The notes under the pieces are model-generated. The model worked only from the letters and a program-made list of their open reading frames with translations, was not told the DNA's origin and did not search any database. Shown here one piece after another: positions 38,460 to 50,033 of a stretch of 64,000 nt of DNA. The DNA comes from Motacilla alba alba (lineage: Eukaryota; Chordata; Aves; Passeriformes; Motacillidae): assembly GCF_015832195.1 (NCBI RefSeq), contig NC_052018.1, forward strand, positions 26,378,115 to 26,442,114, in the 5' to 3' direction. Each line of letters begins with the position of its first letter. Positions within the stretch are counted from its first letter, which is position 1. A program made the position numbers and the translations under genes.

Positions 38460-38830
38460 TTGATATATTGGAAGAGGATTTAAAAAGAGCTACAAGAATA
38501 ATAGAATTTCTAGGGGAAAAAAGCTATTTCAGTGTGATACCCACCCAATTCAGTCCCTTTAGCTGAACAAAATGAAGGCTAAGAAGTGAACCTGATCATG
38601 ATCCATAAATGCAGATACTTCCAACTCTGGAGGGAAGTTTAATCTACCAAAGACATTAGAGACCTAGAGCCTGAACACACAGCACAGGTCAATTGAGACT
38701 AGAAATGAAAGAAGCATTTTTACAGTGAATCATCACTAACCAACTGAATAAGTTACCTTGATAAGTGTTCAAATAAAGATTAGACATCTTTCTGAAATAT
38801 ATGTTCTAGCTGAAACAGAAATATAAAGAT
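38460..38830 (+). mobile_element. Ancient CR1/L3-like LINE 3' fragment
   Basis: In order, the sequence shows a GAGCTACAAGAATAATAGAA-like block, then AAAATGAAGGCTAAGAAGTG, CATGATCCATAAATGCAGAT, a GACTAGAAATGAAAGAAGCA block, CCAACTGAATAAGTTACCTT and finally AAATAAAGATTAGACATCTT. This order resembles the C-terminal ORF2 and 3' region of old amniote CR1-type elements (…AAGGCTGAGAGGGGA…, …TAGACTGGAAATTAG…). Divergence is high, and the call depends on the order of weak matches. Confidence 0.5.
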
Positions 38831-39971
38831 TGAGATGCCATTCAGGAAAATCAGGTCTGTTAAACGTATCCTATGATTACCCAAGTGTAAATTCATCTTA
38901 ATAATGAACTAGTATTTTATACAATTATTGTCCTGTTAACAGGCTTTGTTGAAAACCAGTTTCAAGATGAGAATTTTTCCATAGAACTTATTTGATCTTT
39001 CATTCCTGAGACTGCACAAAATATTAAAACAACGTTCCTATGAGACTTTGTTCTGAAGTGCATCTCCAAAGTTAGGAAATTTATCAAGACATCACTGTCA
39101 CCCATTTTTAGATAGTCTCCATTTATTTGTTTTAAGGACCGAGACAGAAAGAAGATTGAGAAAATTATGTCTTATTATGTGTTATTATTTCTCATCAATG
39201 AAATACCAGTGAAATATTCATGATATAACTGAAGTTGTTCCTACATACAGCAACAAGAAGGCTAGCTTAGCATTTTTTAAATCATATATACTTTCACCCT
39301 GGGGGATAACAAAGCATAGAGGCAACCCTTCCAAAACAGAAGAAAAAAATGCAGGTTGTATAATGAAGTGATTTTCTTTAATAGACAAAACAGATACATA
39401 TGCCTCTTGAGTTAATTCCTACTAGTACAAGCATGAGCAATACAGAAAAAAAATTGTGATTTTTTTTTTAATGCTTCTTTCTTTTGATTCTCCCAGGCTA
39501 TTATTTCAACACACTCTTTTTAGGGGGAGACAATGTGGTTTTTAATATGAATTATGAATAAATCAAAAATGTGGGGATTAGGCTGAAAAGTATACTTATT
39601 TAAATTTTATAAAAACACAAGACAAGAGATGCAATTTTTCTAATGCAATGTGTCATGAAGTTGAGGGGATGCTGAATTTTGGAATGAGAGAGATGTTCAA
39701 GAAATTTAAACAGAAACATAAAGAATGCTACTCTATGAGTATAATATATGATAAACACCCTACTTTAAAAAAAAAAAAAAACTAACATAAAAACAAGCAG
39801 AGAAACACTTTTCTGTGTGCATCAGTTAGGGTGAAAAGTACATCTAGAATTTATATTTTTTTGTGGTAGAACAACATTTATACCTGTGTCACTATGAAAA
39901 TAATAACTCACGGTGGATTCATACTGTTACTATTAAAAGCAGCGTTTCAGAAAAGTTCGTGATAACTTTTG
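38831..39971. other. Unique AT-rich DNA, no gene seen
   Basis: No exon or repeat recognised apart from an A15 run (39767-39781). Confidence 0.55.
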
Positions 39972-40017
39972 GATGAGGATCCTCTTTGGCAGAGGATGAG
40001 GATCCTCTTTGGCAGAG
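39972..40017. repeat. Perfect 23-bp tandem duplication
   Basis: The 23-bp unit beginning GATGAGGATCCTCTTTGG is repeated exactly, at 39972-39994 and 39995-40017. Each unit contains the 10-bp palindrome GAGGATCCTC. The lack of any mismatch suggests a recent duplication. Confidence 0.95.
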
Positions 40018-41678
40018 CTGTGGAGAGGAAAACCTGAAGCATAGAGGAAACTGGAGGACAAGGCTGAGACCCTTCCTGAGCAAAGGAAGGGTCTTTGCAC
40101 ATACAACATAAGTGCCTTTCATCATGATCTCCTATAAACTCTGAAGTATCCTGCAGTAACAGCAGGCAAAGTCCATGTCTTCTCAATGCCTCAGTCTGCC
40201 TGCCTCAGTCTCGTTCCTGGTGTCTCTCCACAACCTCTAGCAGCCAGGCATAGAGTTGTTATTTTCCTTTTGAACGTTCTGGAAGTGGACAATGGGCAAT
40301 TGCATTGGCCTCACTCAAAACTGATTGCTGCAGATTGCTGCAGATGAGGCTTTTCGAAAAATAACACAAATACCTTCTGATATTCACAGATTAATTGTGA
40401 CAAAAGAAATACATTTCCTGAAGTCCATGGTTCCCGTTTCTAATTTTACAGTTGTGCTGACCTGGAGATCATGACACAATTTGGTTCCATTTGAAACATT
40501 CATTAGGGAAAACCAGATTCCGCAGACTGGATCATATGTTGATTTAATGCTTTCAGATTATTACCACTTTGGCTGACGTAAGTCTCATTAACATTATTAA
40601 GGCCACATCAAAGCAAGTCCGAAAATCTTGTGGAAGAGCATCTCTGCCAGATTTACTGTTGTCATGATGGCTACCACCTTCTAAAATTTCACAGAACTAC
40701 AATGAACAGCAGCTATTCCGAGGGCTGAGGGCAGGCATGAAATTCCTATGACTGGAAGAGCCGTCCTACAGTACAATCTATACTTGTCATGGCTGTACGT
40801 TACTCATGCAATTTTGGCATTAAACCATTAGTATTTGATCAGTGAACAGGAGGAAAAATAAAAAGAGGGAAAAGGCTCCTCCTAACTACTGTTTACGAAA
40901 TTCTTTTAAGAATATTTATGCCTTTCTCTCCATCTTTTATTTTATTTTTTTTTTTTACTCTCAGTAGACTATGGCTAGCTCACAGAACTTAAAACAGTAC
41001 TGTAAGGAAGGAGCGGAGCACTGAGGAGGAAAAGAGGAAAGGATTGAACAAATAACTGTTTCTACTGAAAGGACGAGGCTGGAGCAACAAACCGGAGGTT
41101 TGGAGATTTTCAGTCTTAGGGAACTAATATCTTCCCTCCATTGCTTCCTGCCCTGTGTATGAGAAGCTTCTCTTCAGCAGTCTCACTAATTTCCAAATAA
41201 AAATGCATTATAGCAACCATGCTGTAGGTATTCTTTTTATAGCTTCACCAGCATGGGAGGGAACATAACATTAGAAATAGTTTTGTTACAAGCTCTGTGT
41301 TGAAGGGCTAATGGGAAACGAAGAGAATACAGTGATCCCAGTTTGCAGGCAAAATTTAGTCATTTATATTTTATTTCTGCCTTTGCTTAAAAAATTCAGA
41401 AACTCCCTGGTAATTTAGGAAGCTAAATAACATTTTTAAAATGCATTGAAAACCAATTTCACAGAGTTTTTGTGACATTAATGAGGTAGGATTATCTACT
41501 AATAGCTCTTCTATTAGGAATTATAACAGGCAAACCATGATTATTATTGTCTAATCACATAATCAAAACATAGTAACAATATAATATTTATTATGTGTTT
41601 TCATATATTGTGTTAAATATTAATTGTATATTAGCAGACTTCTATGTATACATATATGTCTGTCTGTGCACGCATATA
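40018..41678. other. Unique DNA, candidate conserved noncoding block at 40500-40860
   Basis: No gene recognised. A 10-bp doublet GATTGCTGCA occurs at 40323-40342. The 40500-40860 block is discussed in the findings. Confidence 0.45.
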
Positions 41679-41721
41679 TGGAACACCCAGATTGGAAGGG
41701 ACCCTGAAAGTTCATCTGGTA
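41679..41721 (-). mobile_element. Short CR1-like 3' fragment (minus strand)
   Basis: GGAACACCCAGATTGGAAGG followed by GACCCTGAAAGTTCATCTGG resembles the reversed CR1 tail (CACCCAGGTTGGAAGGGACC...ATCATCTGGTCC). The fragment is short, so the call is moderate. Confidence 0.6.
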
Positions 41722-44700
41722 TGTTTGTATCTAAAACTTCATATTTGTCTGTCCAAAATACAGATACATGTGTTCCCAAGAGCCTAAATTTCTTTAAAAT
41801 TCATTGGCTTTACTCTTCTAAGTTTACCATGGAGTCTTGAAATTCTTTGCTAGGTTTCTGTGAAAGGTGAGAACTACTGCTCCATAAGCTGAACTACATT
41901 ACGATGCCTCTAGCTTCACACCAAAGTTTTGTATATATTCTCTACAAGAGATAGAAAAAAGTGAGTTTCTGTGAGAAAAAAAAGGACACTTTTCTTGCAG
42001 TGAAAGGGCAAGCTGTAGAAGAGGCTGAGCATTCCTACAGCTTGCATTCTTGGAAAAATATCTTCTTTCTGTATAGGACAAAGCTTATAATGTCTTGCAA
42101 ATCCAAAATTGGAATGGTTAGATACCAAAATGATAATAGGAAGGATGATCTTGTAGCATTTTTAAAGGAGGATGTTCAATAAAATACTTTAGGTCCCTGG
42201 CAATAGTTTTGTTGTACAGGAGGCATTTTCTGTCTGAAATAACTTTAGCAAACGCTGTACTATGGTTCCAGAAATTTGTGAGACAGATTTGCAAAATTCC
42301 ATAAATTACTCTTTAAATTCTAAATGTGACATTCAACAGTTCTTAAATTGTACAGCAGTACTGAACTCCCTGGGTATGAGAAGTCCAGCACAAAACATTA
42401 CAGTTGTCCACCCTCCTAGCCGGGCAAAGACTGAGACACCCTCAGGTAAGAAACTGCCAAAAGCCACACTGCTTCCCCCACCATCCTCTCCCCTAGAATC
42501 ATTCCAGTGTTATGCCAAGGCATTGCTACAACTTTTGTCTCTTAATAGAGGTCTGTTTGCCATTTCCATGACAACAAATGGTGAGAAAATTCCCTGAAGG
42601 AACCTAATGAGCAAGTAACAAAAATAGGAAACGTGCAGCTTCATTCCAATGCAAACTGCATAGAATTTTTGCCTAAAGTTTTATTTATATGCACCCATTT
42701 ATATTGCTTAGGTAGGGCATTTGCTTTGCTGCTTTCAGCAGTGCTTTCAAGCCATAAGTACTCCATAAATTGCAAGTGTTCCACATGACAGCGGCTATCA
42801 ACTTGCAGGAGAGATGACGTCCATCCAGTCTACCCTCTCTCTCTGAGAAGACAGGCAGCAGTGTTCTGATAAATAAGATTACATGTCTTTGCCATTGAAA
42901 AAAAGACATTCATGTCTCTTGTAAGCAGCAAGTTTAAAAAATGTTTGAAAAATATCTATAGTAGTTAGTCTGACCAGAAAAAACTTGCAACTTTCTTCTT
43001 TGAGTTAGTTTGCCTTTCAAATTAAAATAGGACTCATACCTTCCATTTTATCAGGTGTCCGCAAAGCCATTGTGAACAGATTTTTAAGACACTAAGATAT
43101 AGCTGGTCCACAATGTTAGAAAACTGAAGAGTCACTGAACCCTTGATATCTTCTTTCTTTGTCCCATAACTTGTCCTCTAAGAAAAAATCTTCATATCTA
43201 TAGGAAAAGTACAAACTCCTTTTACCAAAAAACTGGGCACACAAAATTGCTTAAGTTTAACTAGCACAGCAAACAAGATTACATAAAGAAAGTGAAATAT
43301 TAGAAGTAGAATAAACAAACTTTGTAACAAATTTTAGTATATTTAATTCACCATGAATGTAGATGAATAGATGCATGGATAATCAGGGAATTTAACTGTT
43401 AATATATAATTTTGTATTTTCAAATTGTGGTGGGTTCATTCATAAAAATATTATTTACCATTATTTTCCTGCTCTGTGTTTCTATCATCCTCTTTTTTGC
43501 ATATTTTGACCTTACTGGTATTGACTATTTCAAAGCCTCAGCTCTCAGAAACTCACATCTTCCCCTTTTTCCTTAAATTCAAGATCTCAATATCTAATTT
43601 GGATTTTTTTTAGAGTTGATTTTGAAATAATCTCTATAAACAGCACTTCTATGACAGTAATTGACACCATGTGCAAACATAGTTAGATAGAATGCATAGA
43701 TGCTGTTAAAATTGAAGGAATAAAGTATTATACCAAATTGGCTTTCAAGTTTCACATATTTGTAACTTTGTTAAATAACCCAAAAGAGATTTATTTGAAT
43801 GCAGTGTACATGGCAAAGCTACAGTAATCAAAGATACTGAAAAAATTGTCAAGTTTTTTTCTCTTCTATGACTTTGACTTTTTAATCTCTTGTATCTTGT
43901 GAATAAATGATACTGTACATCAAAACCCACCAGTAAAAGAAGTCCATCTAGTTTTGGATGACAGCTGTAATATTGAGGTATTAATTCATATAGTTACAGT
44001 ACGTGGATCTCCACAGAATCACATTACAGCTACATATCTCAGACCTAGCCACCTTCCTCCTAGTATTCTTCAGATATTTCTCCCCACTCTTTGAGACACT
44101 TTTGACACATTGATTACTTTCCATAGCTACACCATCCATGTTCTAGCTCTATGTAGATACACAGATTGATATAGATGCATGTAATGTAAAAGATTTCCTA
44201 ATAAAATACACCAGTCTCCCACCATTCGTACTCTTGAAAAGAATTGTTAATCACACTCTTAGTCCACCAGAGACATATTCATAGGTATTGTGGTGGTACT
44301 AGTGATGGGTAAAGTAAAGAAGAAGAGAATATATTAGAAAGAATGCCAGAATCAGGTCTTTAATTGTGACACAGTAATTTGCCCCAGTAATTTATGATTC
44401 TTCCTGTGCTTTTCTCCTTCTTTGACTGAAAAGGAAGGGGATGGAAAATATTTCAGCCCATACTAGAGCAGGCAGTGGAGAATCTTTACTATGCTAGATT
44501 TTAAAAACATTGATAGATATACATGTCAGTTGTTGCCAGATGAAGTATAACATTTTAATGTACACTCTATTTATTTATCAAATATCTTTCTATTGAAATT
44601 TTTGAGGGGCAGCTGTGATTTCTCTAAGTAACATTTTTCTCTCTGAATAGGAAATCAACTTGTAAATTAATATGGAAGTTCATTAACTAGGATTATGACA

Positions 44701-47700
44701 TGACAGACCATTTCACTGTCAAAGAACTATCATTTAGGGTATTAAACATCAGTAATTTTACTAAAATGGTGATGTAATGTGAGCTAAGAGTATCTGACAG
44801 ATTTCAGGGGAGTAAAGAGGAGTTAGTATCTGTTTATGAAATTGAGTTGCCCTTAAAAATAAATTGATTCTTCAGTGTTCATGGTTTTTAATCGACAGGA
44901 AGAATAATTGATAGCTTTATTGCTCAAGCCAATATCATATATGCACCTATCCATGTATTACTAAGATATTCCTAACTCTTCAGTCCCTGCACTTAATAAT
45001 CCAGAGCCACAATTAGCTAATGATGCAACCAGCTCTCTCATAAATTGCTTTCCAGGGTGCAATGACACATAAGAAATGTATTCAAATGTGTCTGCAGCAA
45101 TATGGAACTGCGTGGCCGTATTTACATCAGTGCTGCTGTAGATTACTGAATTCATTCAAAGCAGAAGAAAAAACTGGCTATGTCTGCAGAATAATGTTAT
45201 TACTCTTGACTCCCTGCTAGCATCTTCCTCTGTTTGATCCTGTCCTCAAAAACCTGTAATCATCAAGTTCCAGGCAGCATGCTCTTTAATGTGAAAATTG
45301 AAATAGGCTCAGAAGATTACTTTGGAACTCAGGTACCACAGGATTGTGCCCGGCAGTGGGATGTGACACAATTCAGAGACAGGCAGCTGTAGTGCTGCTT
45401 AAATTGTGGACATATGGGATGGGATCAAACAGTCCATCAGGCATCGTGGGAGCGCTGCCAGGAGGATCTTGCCGGAGAGTGTTTCATTGTCACCTTCACT
45501 TCATGGAGATAAAAGCTTAGCAGGGAGCAAGTGAATATTTGTGATGCTGATTACAGAAGGCAAGAAGAGCTCCTAGAGAGAGGCTGTAAAAATAGTAGGT
45601 TAAAAGTCCTAAGTGACACTGCTAATTTGGAGGCTTTAATCCTGTGTCTAGATTTCATTATTGATGACACCTCTGTAAGTAAAACATTTCTGTAAGGTCC
45701 TATGTCTGAAGGTTGGAAACTCAATTACACATTGTGTGAATGTGGGTTGATTAGCTAGTGGCCTTCAATTTAAAGGCAGTGGCCCTAAGTTCCTGTTTTA
45801 CATTGTGAAGGTGGTACTTTGCTGGGGATGTTCACATGCTAAAAAAATATGCTCAGCATTTTTTTAAAACTGTGTTTCAAGGCAAATTTTAGTTGTTGTC
45901 TGAAAAGTTCCAGTGAGGCACTGTCCAGAACCACTGTTTCTTTTAAATTAAAGACTTCAGATGTGTATATATTCAATGTCTAAGTAAAATAATGCTTTGG
46001 TAATAAATTATTTATTTCATCATGCTAAGATTTCAGGCATAACATGTTCTCTGTTATTGTATCTAATTGAATGGGATAAACTAATAGTATGGTGATTTTA
46101 AGAGCTCATATTCTCCTGTCCTTGACAATGACTAAACAGATAATGGTACTTGAATTGGTATTCATATGATCAAAGTGCATAGATATTTGAAGACAAATAC
46201 ATAAATGAGGAATTATAGTTACATTTTTAGCTATGCTTCAGAGAAGATAATTCTGCATTTCAAGACATTGAACACTCAAGTAATGTGAAATAAAAATATT
46301 ATTAAGGTGAGTCATCTTCTAATTAGTGAATAATGCATATGACATATGTTCTGGCAGAACAGAGATTGAGGCTGTACACTTTCCTCTTGCTCTATGTATC
46401 TTGTATACTTTTATTCTGACTGGTTATATATTATAGAAATGTTGACTTACTTCAATGTTTCTCATGATATAAAAAAGTGTCAGGAAAGCTGTTTATCAGG
46501 GAAGATTGAGAGCAGCGATGATAATAAGCCATTATACTACTTCCATTTTATCATTCCTGTATTTGCAAGAAAAAGTAGAGCAGGCACAAATGAAAATATC
46601 ATACAGGATTCTATTGACTGCCATTGCATGCGCAGAAAAAAGGAGATTAACAAGATGGATGTAGAAAGACTTCTAAGAACTGGTTTCCTTAAAAACACAA
46701 AATAATTATATGTCTGTAGGCTAAAAGTTTATGGGGAATATTTTCCTCCCTCATTTGGAGCATGAGCTTGAGACTAGTTTATATAAAATGCAGATTAAAA
46801 TCCTGACAAACCATCTAATGGTGAAGAAATTTTAAACTGTTAATATGATGCACGAGATTTAAGAGAAATGGAATCTTAAACCAAATCATCTGTTGGGCAG
46901 CTGTTATTCTTCTAATGCATGTAGCATCTCTAAAAATCATGAGGAAGAGGATCAATATATTAGCAGTGCTGCAGTTGTTCCTTGATGGGGAAAGAAGGCA
47001 AGCAAGATTACTTTCCCAATAAAGAAGTTAATCTTGAAATACCTTGTTGCAAAATTTTATTTTCAACAAAAATTGAAGTCTTAATTAAAATCATCAAGCA
47101 AATTCACATTTCCTTAAAATTTGTGGCCATCTTTTATAGTTGGGCTTATTAGTCTTCACTCTTAAAAATTCTTGCTCTTCTTGAACAGAAAAGGAGAACT
47201 TAAGTTTGACATTTCTTCACCTAGATGGAGCATAAGGAGAACTAAATGTTCCTAGGTTAGCCAGGACATTGATATCCAAATCATACCATCCTCAGCAGAT
47301 CAAAAATCCTTCTACATTCTGAGCAGAGACTATGTCCCAATTCCAGGTTCCAGTACCAAAAAAAATTTAAAAAAAAAAAAAAAATCCCAGGAAATACTCT
47401 TTTGCATCTGCATTTAGAGTACACACCTGACCACCATTTTAAGAAAGGTATGGTTGAATTAGAAAAGTTGCATAGGATTCCTATGAGAATGACCAAAGTC
47501 CCTGAACACTTGTGTTACAATTTTTCATAGTTGGTAAAAGTCTGCTGTTTTGTAATTCAGCAGTTTTTGTCTGTCCTTCAAAGTACTTTGAATAAAATTA
47601 GCTTGTATATAAATAACTTTCTGCAAGGTTACTTTATATGATGAAGTCTTCTTTAGTGTCCTCACAAGGTATCAAAATAGCATCACCACTTTTAGGTCAT

Positions 47701-48533
47701 TTGTCATATAGAGGGACAATTTAAGCAGGCGCTTAAGTTTAAGCATACGACTGCTCTTTGGTGCCCTGGAATCTTGATGAACTTCCTATGCAGTTAAGTA
47801 GTTAAATCACATGAATTGCCTGTCTTTCAACTGATAAATAAACCCCAGAAACTGAGACAATTGAGATCTTTTAGATGCCTAGTACTTTAAATGGAATGAA
47901 ATAGGAACAAATATGAAAGAATTTGGAGAATATCAGTCCTACTAATAATAAATCTGTATGTTTTATTTTCCCGTGTTAAAGGAAAATTAGGTCTTATGTA
48001 AATCACAATGTTTTACTTGACTCTTCACTCTTCTAATCTCTTTCCACATAGTTCCTTTAATTAATTAGTGTTCCATATAAATATCTCATTATATGTTCAA
48101 AACAGTGGCTACTGGTAAAAGTTACTTTAAATGTCCACAAAATGCAGTTACTGTGTGTGCAACGAATATGCTACATCAATGAGAAAAAAACACAAGGTAG
48201 AGAGTTTGTAAAATATTGTTTCCAGGGCACATAACCATGTGTAATACATAATTCTAAAACAAGAAAGGTGATTTTCATTCAATTGCTTTTTCATTGATGT
48301 CAAAGGTGTCCTGAATTAGTGAGCAAAGGTATAGATGTCCACAAAGTAGAAGATAAAGGACTCTCCTGTTCGATGTTACTATGAAAATTTCACTCACTTA
48401 GTGTGGGAAAAGAAAGCCTATGCAATTCAGTTTATTTAGTAACTAAGGAAATCAATAAAATACAGCATACTGACTATTACATGTATTCTTAAAAAGCAAA
48501 TATGCAACCCAGAGTGTATTTGTCTGCAAACAG
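41722..48533. other. Unique AT-rich DNA, no gene recognised
   Basis: No exon or repeat family recognised over about 6.8 kb. Frames of 111 codons (42262-42597, +) and 103 codons (46394-46705, +) lack motifs and splice context. A run of 8 A, TTT and 16 A lies at 47358-47384. The block 45200-45690 is a candidate conserved noncoding element. Confidence 0.5.
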
Positions 48534-48724
48534 TGTAGCAGGCGCAGGCCCTGCAAACTTGCCTTGGAGTTCAGAGGCCTAAGACAGGCAAATTGCTGAG
48601 TCATGATGACTGGACCTTAGGAGCCCCTCTCTCCTGCTCTCGGACCCTTGCTTATCTCTCTGTAAGGCTATAGGTCACTTTCCTTTAACCCTTACCATTG
48701 GACAATTCTCAATCCCCTTTGCCC

Positions 48725-48731
48725 TATATAA
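48725..48731 (+). promoter_or_regulatory. TATA box of LTR copy 2
   Basis: TATATAA in CCCTATATAACCCCTG aligns with the TATA box of copy 1. Confidence 0.65.
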
Positions 48732-48801
48732 CCCCTGCTTCTGCCCGGCTCATCGGAGTTGCTGTCCCTGAGACCTTTGTGGAAGAGCTACAAAGAAGAC
48801 C

Positions 48802-48807
48802 AATAAA
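48802..48807 (+). terminator. Polyadenylation signal of LTR copy 2
   Basis: AATAAA in the same ACCAATAAAGACATC context as copy 1. Confidence 0.7.
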
Positions 48808-48902
48808 GACATCTTCTCGGAACCTCACACAGCCTCTCTCCTCTCTTTTCCCATGCTAGCTGAATGCCTGCTGCATGCCCCAGCCAATCCTAGCAAGCCC
48901 AA

Positions 48903-48952
48903 GAGCTGAAATCACTAATGAGCTGAAAATCACAAAGCTGAATATCACTAAA
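48903..48952 (+). repeat. Three-unit imperfect repeat in U5 of LTR copy 2
   Basis: GAGCTGAAATCACTAAT, GAGCTGAAAATCACAAA and GCTGAATATCACTAAA follow in tandem, matching 465-513 of copy 1. Confidence 0.75.
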
Positions 48953-49082
48953 GGCTTGCTAAGGCGCAGGCTGGAGGTGCTGCTTGAAGCGTGGATGGTG
49001 GCTCTTATCAGATCTGAGCTATCTGGCTTTTAGTGCAGCTACCTGGGTACACCCCGTAGTCCAGTGAGTGGCATTACAGCAG

Positions 49083-50033
49083 TATTTTTTTATGAAGGCT
49101 TTCTATTGTTCTTTTTTTACTATCTGCTTTTGAGAATACTTCAGTGCACTTTCAATCTTCAGTACTTGTCCCACTACAGAGTATTTGCTCTTCCTCTTCC
49201 CTGGGACCCTCCTGCCCTCACTGCAGCACTTCAGCCTTAGGGAAGTGCTGGCTGGGCAGAGGGCAGCAGAAGTTGGGACTTCTGTTCATTATTCCTCCCT
49301 TCAGTGCTCATACCTGCTTCACCTTTGATATGTTCTTTTCACTCTGTTGTTTTTCCTTTTTTTATTTTTTTCCAACTCAGGTTTGCCCACAGTTACTTTG
49401 TTTTGCAGTTTGATAACCCCTGATACTAGAATCATTTTTCCAGCACAGCACCGGTGCATCAAGAATGAACTGAGCCATCACTGTTCATGTCTTTTTTTCT
49501 CTTCCATTTTAGGATGTTTATTCCAGTGAATGCTTCCTCACTCTCTGTTCTTTTGTCAAAATCTTTGTCCATCTCTGATTCTCAATTTATCTTTTTTCAC
49601 TTACCTCCTTTTGTTCTTAATGATGCTCCTTTTCTTGCTCACAGAGAGCTCTTCCATGAGTGGTTTGTATTCATAACAGTCTGAAAGACGCTCAGGTTTA
49701 GTTCTTTTTCAAATGAAAGCCTTCCTGTTTATCTTTTCGAGATTTTTCAAGCTGCTTGCTCTCATTATTGAATATATTAACTGTGCAGTGTGGAACCTGA
49801 CAGTATTGATATATTTTGCTTACAGGTACAGCAGGCTTTTCATGACATGACAGTTCAGGTTTCAACAGAATTTTTAAAATAAAGAAAATTTCAAATTATT
49901 AAATCTCCCCTAGTGGTAAAATAGATTAACTAAAAATTCAATAGGAAAAGCAAGTACGATTTGAAATATATTTCAGGTTATGTTTTCTCAGGCTGAATTC
50001 TATATCTCAAAGTCAAAAAAAAAATCATTAATT
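49083..50033. other. Pyrimidine-rich unique DNA, no gene seen
   Basis: The plus strand is rich in T and C between 49140 and 49680. This creates open frames rich in Phe, Ser, Leu and Cys (49144-49684) that I read as compositional artefacts. Confidence 0.5.

Larger units (their letters stand above)
48534..49078 (+). mobile_element. Solo LTR, copy 2 of the 96-638 family
   Basis: The LTR runs from TGTAGCAGGCGCAGG to GGCATTACA with TGTA...TACA inverted ends, 545 bp against 543 bp for copy 1. It is collinear with copy 1 over its full length with small indels and a divergent patch at about 48980-49010. TATATAA is at 48725-48731 and AATAAA at 48802-48807. The immediate flanks are ACAG (48530-48533) and GCAG (49079-49082), a 4-bp duplication with one mismatch. 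An alternative reading uses a perfect GTATT pair (48516-48520 and 49082-49086), which would place the left end at 48521. No internal retroviral region is present. Confidence 0.87.

Noticed and set aside
42262..42597. 111-codon plus-strand frame with Pro-rich segment
   Set aside because: No domain, no splice-site context and no composition change from its surroundings; within chance expectation.
46394..46705. 103-codon plus-strand frame with Cys and His residues
   Set aside because: The Cys/His spacing does not match a zinc finger, and the flanks are ordinary AT-rich DNA.
96..49078. The two related LTRs as the ends of one provirus
   Set aside because: They are 48 kb apart with no gag, pol or env between them, have different flanking duplications, and copy 1 is nested in its own older repeat.
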